A stretch of DNA of 64,000 nucleotides from Aculops lycopersici (Eukaryota > Arthropoda > Arachnida > Trombidiformes > Eriophyidae), in NCBI GenBank assembly GCA_015350385.1, contig WNKI01000001.1:11361338-11425337 (forward strand). Reading direction: 5' to 3'. Both the position numbers and the translations under genes were made by a program. How positions within the stretch are numbered: the first letter of the stretch is position 1; each line of letters starts with the position of its first letter. This document shows positions 20,601 to 29,600 of this stretch, piece after piece. The notes under the pieces were generated by a model. It saw only the letters and a program-made list of their open reading frames with translations. It ran no database searches and had not been told where the DNA came from.

Positions 20601-23600
20601 GAAATCAGAATAACCAATCAAGTGATGCATGTATCGCCCAGTGTTGAAGAGGCCAGGTATAATCTGATGCAACAGTTGTTCGCTTGGCAAAATATTATAC
20701 TTACTCTAGGTAGGATTGAATCCACTAGATACCAAGTTGGCCTAGATCGATCATCGCTTGGTACTTACAAGAACATACTAACACTTTTCCCAGAGGGTCT
20801 CAAAACTCTGGAGAGCGCCTACAGCACAATTGAGAACCAAACTCGCCAGATGCAAGATTACATTAAACAATGGCTCGCCTACCAATCATTATGGGACCTA
20901 CAACCAGATATGCTTTACAACAGACTCGGAAACGATGTATCCCTCTGGATTAACACCCTCATCGAGATCAAAGAATCTCGAGCAACTTTCGACACGAGTG
21001 AGACGAGGAGACGCATCGGACCCATTATAATCGATTATGCTCGAGTCCAAAGTAAGGTATCGTTACAGTACGACTCATGGCACAAAGATAAGGTTATGTC
21101 GAAATTCTCGACATTGTTGAGTAATGAAATGAGTAATCTTCACGCCGACATTTCCAAAGCTAGAGCTGACTTGGAAATGCAATCTATCGATAGTGCCGAG
21201 ACTAAAGATGCCGTCACCTTCATAACGTATGTCCAAAACCTAAAGAACAAGTCGAAAGAATGGGAGAAACAAGTCGAGATTTTTAAGCTGGGTCAACAGA
21301 CACTGGAGAGACAAAGATTCCAATTTCCTGCCGGTTGGTTGCATGTCGACAACATTGAGGGAGAATGGAGTGCCTTCAACGAGATCATGAAGCGCCGCGA
21401 GTCTGCTATACAGACCCAAATCGCGTCACTCCGTCTCAAGATTGTCGCTCAAGATCAAGCCGTAGAGCAGAAGACAAATGACTTGCTTGTCGATTGGGAA
21501 CAAGGCAAACCGATCCAAGGATCTTCAGCACCTGTTGACGCCCTGAACTGCTTGGCAAGTTATGAGAACAAATTCTCTCAACTGAGAGACGATCGGTCCA
21601 ATATAGCAAGAGCTAAAGATGCCCTAGATCTGGTGGACCGGGCTGCCAACAAGGAACAATTTAATGCATTGTCAAACAAACTTGAAGTCGCTTTAGAGGA
21701 ACTACAAGATCTCAAAGGAGTTTGGTCTAAGTTATCAACCATATGGGGCCAAATTGAACAGCTACGATCTCTTAGATGGAGTGCTGTCCAGCCCAGAGAG
21801 CTACGCAAGAATCTTGACGAGCTATCAGGCCAATTGAAAGAGATGCCATCTAGATTACAGAGCTATGCCAGCTATGACTACGTCAAGTCTTTGATCAAGG
21901 GATACCTCAAGGTGAATGTACTTATCCACGAGCTAAAGTCCGATGCGTTGCGTGAACGTCACTGGAAACAGTTGATGAAATCTCTCAACGTTCATTGGGT
22001 TGTCACTGATTTGACACTAGGTAAAGTTTGGGATATCGATCTCCAAAGGAACGAGAACACAATCAAGGATGTGATCCTAGTCGCTCAAGGTGAACTAGCG
22101 CTAGAAAACTTCCTCAAACAAGTGGAAAGCTCATGGCAGGAATATGAATTAGATCTCATTCTATACCAGAACAAATGTGTACTTATCACCAAATGGGACG
22201 ATCTCTTCAACAAGCTAAAGGAACATATCAATTCTCTGTCGGCAATGAAACTATCTCCGTATTACAAACAATTCAAGGATGACGCCACAAAGTGGGAGGA
22301 GAAGCTGAATAAGATTAGCTCTTTGTTCGACATTTGGATTGATGTTCAACGCCGTTGGGTTTACCTTGAGGGCATCTTCTCTGGTAGCTCAGATATCCAG
22401 ACTCTAATGCCCAAAGAGACCGCCAGATTCAAAACCATCAGTTCAGAAAACCAGTCGGGTTTCCTGAAACTAATGCGACAAGTATCCGACAAGCGCCGAG
22501 TTATTGATGTCCTTGATATTCCGGATGTCCAAAGAAATCTCGAGTGGCTTGCAGATCAGTTGTCGGCAACACAGAAAGCTCTTGGTGAATATCTCGAGAG
22601 GGAGAGATCATCGTTTCCAAGATTCTACTTTGTTGGTGATGAAGACTTGCTCGAGATCATTGGTAACTCCAACAATATAAGCCGTCTGCAGAAGCATTTC
22701 AAGAAGATGTTCTCTGGTGTTGCATCGATTATCTTGAACGAGGATTCCACACTAATTGAAGGTGTCTGCTCTAAGGAGGGTGAAGAGTTGAGATTCATCT
22801 CTCCGGTTTCGGTCAAGGACAACCCCAAAATCAACGTCTGGTTGCAGTTAACTGAAAGGGAGATAAGGAACACACTAGCATGTCTTCTAGCCAAAGCGGT
22901 GGTAGACATGGCCAAGTTCAAGTCAGGCAACTTTGATCCCGAGGAATACATCAAGTGGCTAGACACATATCAAGCTCAGATTGCCGTGCTAGCCGCACAA
23001 ATAGCTTGGTCAGAATCCGTTGAGTTTGCCCTAAACACAATCTCGAAGGATCCTGGTCTAGGCATGAAGCCATTGGAGGACTGCCTCAAGGGTTGTGAGA
23101 ATACCCTACAAATCTTGGCAGAGTGTGTTCTCCAAGACCAACCGCCCATTAGGAGGAGAAAATTAGAGCATCTTATCACAGAATTCGTCCATAAGCGAGA
23201 CGTGACCAGAGATCTCATACAGCAGAAGATTGACTCTGCCAAATCATTTGCGTGGCTACGCCTGATGCGTTTCTACTTTGACCCTAGGCAACAGGATGTC
23301 TCGAGTCAATTGTTAATTCAGATGGCCAATGCGAAGTTCTACTACGGCTTCGAATATCTCGGAGTCCAAGACAAGCTTGTCCAAACACCCTTGACTGATC
23401 GTTGTTATCTCACGATGACTCAGGCTCTTGAAGCTAGACTCGGAGGTTCGCCATTTGGTCCTGCTGGTACTGGTAAAACTGAGACAGTGAAGGCGCTAGG
23501 TCATCAACTCGGTCGCTTTGTACTAGTTTTCAATTGTGACGAAAACTTTGACTTCCAAGCAGTCGGTAGGATCTTCATTGGTCTATGTCAAGTTGGCGCA

Positions 23601-26600
23601 TGGGGTTGCTTCGACGAATTCAATCGTCTCGAGGAGCGAATGTTGTCGGCCGTATCGCAACAGATTCAAACAATCCAGGAAACCTTAAGGATGTTTAGTT
23701 CAAGCAAAGAGAAGACACTGAACGTAGATCTGATTGGGAAGCAGGTAAGCCTAAACCCGAACATGGCCATCTTTATTACGATGAATCCCGGCTACGCAGG
23801 TCGTTCGAATCTACCAGATAATTTGAAGAAACTGTTCCGTCCTTTAGCAATGAACAAGCCAGATCGTCAGCTGATTGCTCAAGTCATGTTATACTCCCAA
23901 GGTTTCAAGTTGGCAGAGAACCTGGCCAATAAGATTGTCCCCTTTTTTGGTTTGTGCCACGAGCAACTTAGCTCCCACTCTCACTACGACTTTGGTTTGA
24001 GAGCCCTGAAGAATGTATTGGTGTCCGCGGGTAACATCAAGAGAGAGCTGCTGCATACTGCATCTCAGTTAGAACCAAATGAGACCATTCAAGAGCAAAG
24101 GATCCTCATGCAGTCAGTATGCGAAACTATGAAGCCTAAGCTCGTGGCTGACGACATACCTCTACTATCATCTCTCTTGTCGGATGTGTTCCCCAACATC
24201 AGCTACTCCGAATCCAAGATGGTGGATCTGCAGCGCGAGATTGCTGCTGTATGCAAAGAGATGTGCCTGGTCTATGGCGAAGATGACGCCGAAGGGTCGG
24301 CTTGGGTCGAGAAGGTGCTACAACTATACCAAATCAGCAAACTCAATCATGGTCTCATGCTCGTTGGCCCGTCAGGTTGCGGTAAATCTACGGCCTGCAA
24401 GGTTTTGCTACAAGCCCTTGAAAGACTTGACAAGATTGAGAGTGTCTCGCACATTATTGACCCCAAGGCGATTAGCAAGGACTTCCTCTACGGAACATTG
24501 GATCCAAACACTCGCGAATGGTCGGACGGATTGTTTACTCACATATTGAGGAAGATTATCGATAATGTTCGTGGTGAGATTAATAAGCGTCATTGGATCA
24601 TATTCGATGGTGACGTTGATCCCGAGTGGGTTGAGAACTTGAACTCAGTGCTCGATGACAACAAGCTGCTGACCTTGCCAAACGGTGAGCGATTGAGTCT
24701 ACCACCAAGTGTTCGGATCATTTTCGAGGTCCAGGATCTCAAGTTCGCCACTTTGGCCACCGTTTCTCGTTGTGGTATGATTTGGTTCAGCGAGGATGTA
24801 CTAAGTACCAAGATGATGGTTGACAACTTCCTCATGCAATTGCGCAATGTTGTCATCGAAGACTTTGACACAACTCAAGGTGCTGGGACGGAGTTTAGAC
24901 GCATGTCTATCATGCCAAACGACACGCCTGCAGAACAATCATCTGCCACCCTATTGGCGCAACAGGATGTCGCTGCCATATTGGAACCGCATCTAGAGGA
25001 TGGACAATTTGTCTGTCGCGCGCTAGAGTTTGCAATCCAGCAAGACCATATCATGACCTTCACTAGGTTCCGTGCGATCAAGACCTTATTCTCGATGTTG
25101 AGTAGTACAGTTAGATCAGTGATCATGTACAACAACAACCACCCCGACAACTCGATGAAAGGAGACCATCTGAGAGATTACACCCTCAATAGCTTAGTGT
25201 TCAATGTCCTCTGGTCATTCACAGGCGATGCCAAATTGTCCTCGAGAAACGCATTGAGTGATTTTATAAGAGAAAACATCCACACCATCGATTTACCACC
25301 CAATCAATTAATCGACTACGAGGTTTTGATCAACAATGGAAAATGGGGACTATGGCAAAACCGAGTGCCTCAGATTGAGGTTGAGACTCATCGTGTGGCT
25401 GCGCCGGATGTGGTTGTACCCACTGTCGACACCGTGAGACACGAGGCTCTGCTCAACAACCTACTGGCCGAGCACAAGCCGTTGATTCTTTGCGGTCCTC
25501 CAGGTTCTGGTAAGACCATGACTCTGTTTAGCTCGTTGAGATCCCTAACCAACATGCAAGTCGTCGGCCTCAACTTCTCGTCAGCAACAACACCCGAACT
25601 TTTATTGAAAACATTTGACCATTACTGCGTTCATGAGCGAACACCGAATGGCATAGTGTTGAGACCTAAGGAACGTGGATGGCTCATTCTATTCTGTGAT
25701 GAAATCAACTTGCCTTCAATGGACAACTACGAGACCATAAGAGTTATAAGCTTTCTCAGACAACTTGTAGAGCATCGAGGATTCTGGCGCACATCGGACC
25801 ACGCTTGGGTCAAGACTGAACGCATTCAATTCGTCGGCGCCTGTAACCCGCCCACAGATCCAGGTCGAAAGCCTTTGTCGTTGAGATTCTTGCGCCATGT
25901 ACCCATCATATACGTCGACTATCCAGGCGAGAAGTCTCTGATGCAAATTTACAGTACATTCAACCGAGCAATGTTGCGTATGGTTCCTCCGCTTAGATCC
26001 CACGCAGACCAGCTCACCGAGGTGATGGTCAAGTTCTATTTGAGATCACAAAATCGCTTCACACAGGACATGCAGCCACATTACATCTACTCACCTCGTG
26101 AGCTCACCAGGTGGGTGCGCGGCATATGCGAGGCAATCAGACCACTTGACACGCTTACTGTGGAGGAGCTAGTTAGGCTTCTAGCGCACGAGGCGCTTAG
26201 ATTATTCCAGGATAGATTAGTGGAAGACTCGGAACGTAAGTGGACCGATGAAAACATCGACGACGTCATCAGAGCCAACTTCCAAGGAATCGATTTAGAG
26301 ACAGCGCTAGCGAGGCCAATTCTATACTCCAATTGGCTGAAGAAGGATTATGTTGCCATTGACCGTGAGGATCTACGAGAGTTTACACGAGCTAGACTTA
26401 AGGAATTTTGCGAGGAGGAACTGGATGTGGAGCTTGTTTTGTTCAACGAGGTTCTAGATCACGTTCTGCGTATTGATCGAGTCTTCAGACAGCCACAAGG
26501 CCACTTACTGTTGATAGGAGTCTCGGGTGCGGGCAAAACAACCCTGTCCAAGTTTGTCGCTTGGATGAACGGGTTAAGTATATTCCAGATCAAGGTGCAC

Positions 26601-29600
26601 AACCGCTACACAGCGGCCAACTTTGACGAGGATCTACGTCAAGTCCTTCGACGAGCCGGATGTCGCAACGAGAAGATATGTTTTATTCTCGACGAATCGA
26701 ATGTTATGGACTCAAGTTTTCTGGAGAGAATGAACACTCTTCTAGCCAACGGCGAAGTGCCGGGTTTGTTCGAGGGCGACGAGCTCAGTGCATTGATGAC
26801 TCAGTGTCGTGAGGGATCTCAGCGTGAGGGACAAGTTATCAAGGAACCGGAGGAATTGTATAGATGGTTCACGCATCAAGTTATGAGAAACCTGCACGTT
26901 GTGTTTACGATGAATCCATCAACAGAAGGACTGAAGGATAGAGCGTCGACATCACCGGCTCTATTCAATCGTTGCGTGGTCAACTGGTTCGGCGACTGGT
27001 CCGACGAAGCCTTGTATCAAGTGGGCAAGCAATTTACATCGAAGCTCGACATTGATCGCGAATATTTTGCACCAGAAAAGTTCCCCTTCACATTCAACAA
27101 CCTCCCCGAGAGGCCAACTCATCGTGATGCAATCAACAACGCATTTGTCTATGTTCACCAAACCCTTCACAAGATCTACGAGCGAATGCGCAAGAGAAAC
27201 CAACAGGTCACTTATATCACACCAAGACACTACCTTGATTTCATCAACCAATATGTCAAGTTGTTTCACGAGAAGTGCTCGGAGCTACAAGAGGAGCAGC
27301 GTCACTTAACTGTAGGTTTAAACAGAATCAACGAAACAGTTGAGCAAGTTGAAGAGATGCAATCCTCACTGAAGGTGAAGAGTCAAGAATTGGAGGCCAA
27401 GAACCGAGAGGCTCAATCTAAGATGGAGAACATTATCCAAAATCGTGAGGAGGCTCGCCAAAGAACCAAGGAATCTGAGGAAATTCAACAGGCGCTGCGT
27501 GCCCAAGAGACGATCATTGCGGAGAAACGTACAGCTGTCATGGAGGATCTCAGCAAGGTAGAGCCTGCTGTTAGGGAAGCTCAGCTAGCAGTGCAGTCGA
27601 TCAAGAAGCAAAACTTAATTGAAGTCAGATCCATGACTAACCCACCTGCTCCCGTTAAGTTGGCCATGGAATCTATATGCCTCCTGCTGGGCGAGCCCAA
27701 CAACGACTGGAAGTCGGTGAGATCAATGATTGTTGGTGAAAACTTCATATCCACCATAGTCAACTTTAACAGCGAGAAGCTCTCCGATACAATTAGAAAG
27801 CAGATGCGCGAGAAGTACCTCAAGAACCCTGATTACACCTACGAGAAAATCAATCGTGCCTCCTCAGCTTGTGGTCCTCTCGTAAAGTGGGCCTGTGCTC
27901 AGCTCAACTATGCTGACATGGTTCGCCAGATTGAGCCATTGAGACACGAGCTCAAAAGCCTAGAGGCTGAGGCTTCTGTTAACCAGAAGAAGGCTGAGGA
28001 AAACGAACAGATTCTAGAAAAGCTCAAGAACACAATCCAATCTTATGAGGAGGAGTATGGTAGCCTAAAGTACGAGGCCAAGATGATTGAGGAAAGTCTC
28101 AAGTCCGTTGAGGCAAAGGTAAACAGAAGTATGGCTCTTCTCTCGAGCTTGAGTTCTGAGAGAACCAGGTGGGATTTGGCGAGCCACGAGTTCAAGTCGC
28201 AGATGGAGAACATTGCGGGAGATGTGCTCTTGTCATCAGCATTCCTCGCTTACGCTGGTTTCTTTGATCAGCAAAGCAGAACAACTCTATTCGACTTGTG
28301 GCGAGCTCATCTGCGCCAGTCACTCATTAAGTTCAGACCTGACTTGGCCCTCACCGAGTACCTCTCTTCGCCGGACGAGCGACTCAAGTGGCAGGCTAAC
28401 GCGTTGCCAAGTGATGGTTTGTGTACAGAGAATGCCATCATGATGAAACGATTCAACAGGTACCCACTGATCATTGATCCCAGTGGACAGGCGACCAAGT
28501 ATTTGCTCAACGAGTTCAAGGATCGTAAAATCACCAGGACTAGTTTTCTCGACGATTCCTTCAGGAAGAACCTGGAGTCTGCCCTGCGATTTGGTAACCC
28601 GCTTCTTGTACAAGATGTTGAAAACTACGATCCCATCCTCAACCCAGTGCTCAATCGCGAGGTTCGCAAGACAGCTGGTCGTGTTTTGATCTCGTTGGGC
28701 GACCAAGATATAGACTTATCGCCAAGCTTCTGTATATTCCTCTCAACTCGTGACCCTACCATTGAGTTCCCTCCGGACATTTGTTCCCGAGTTACCTTTG
28801 TCAACTTTACCATCACAAAGAGTAGCCTACAATCTCAATGCTTGCACAGAGTGCTCAAGGCCGAGCGACCGGATATCGACGAGAAACGATCCAATCAACT
28901 CAAGCTTCAAGGAGAATACCAAGTTCGCCTCCGTCTACTCGAGAAGTCACTATTGCAAGCGCTCAACGATTCAAAGGGTAGAATCCTCGACGATGACTCA
29001 GTTATATCAACACTCGAGAGGCTCAAGCTCGAAGCGGACGACATCTCGCGCAAGGTGGCCGACACTGACCGTGTTATTGAGGAGGTCAACAGTGTTTCAC
29101 AAAAATACAATCCTTTCTCAACTGCCTGCAGCTCTATCTTCTTCACCATGGATAGACTTAACCAAGTCCACTCGCTGTACCAGTACTCACTGGACTTCTT
29201 CTTTGGCATTCTAGACGATGTATTGAACAAGAACCAAAACCTTGCCGGCTTGACGGACAAATCCAAGAGGCTGAGCGTCATTACCGAGAATCTATTTGAG
29301 AACGTCTACCGTCGAGTGACTCGCGGAATGATACACGATGATTGGATTGTCTTCGCCACCTTGCTGTGCAGGATCCACCTCAAGGTGTTGAGCTCGGAGC
29401 AAAATTATGAGAAAGGATTCGATTACTACCTACGCAACCGACGGGCCGCGCCCAAGTTGGCTTACGATATTGCAACAAGTGCATTGACTAACCAAAGTAG
29501 GGGGCCAACATTCCAAGCTATAGACTGGCTATCTAACAAGCAAAATCAAGCATTAGAATCTCTGATTCAGGCTGATATCGAGGAGTTTGCTAATATTGGT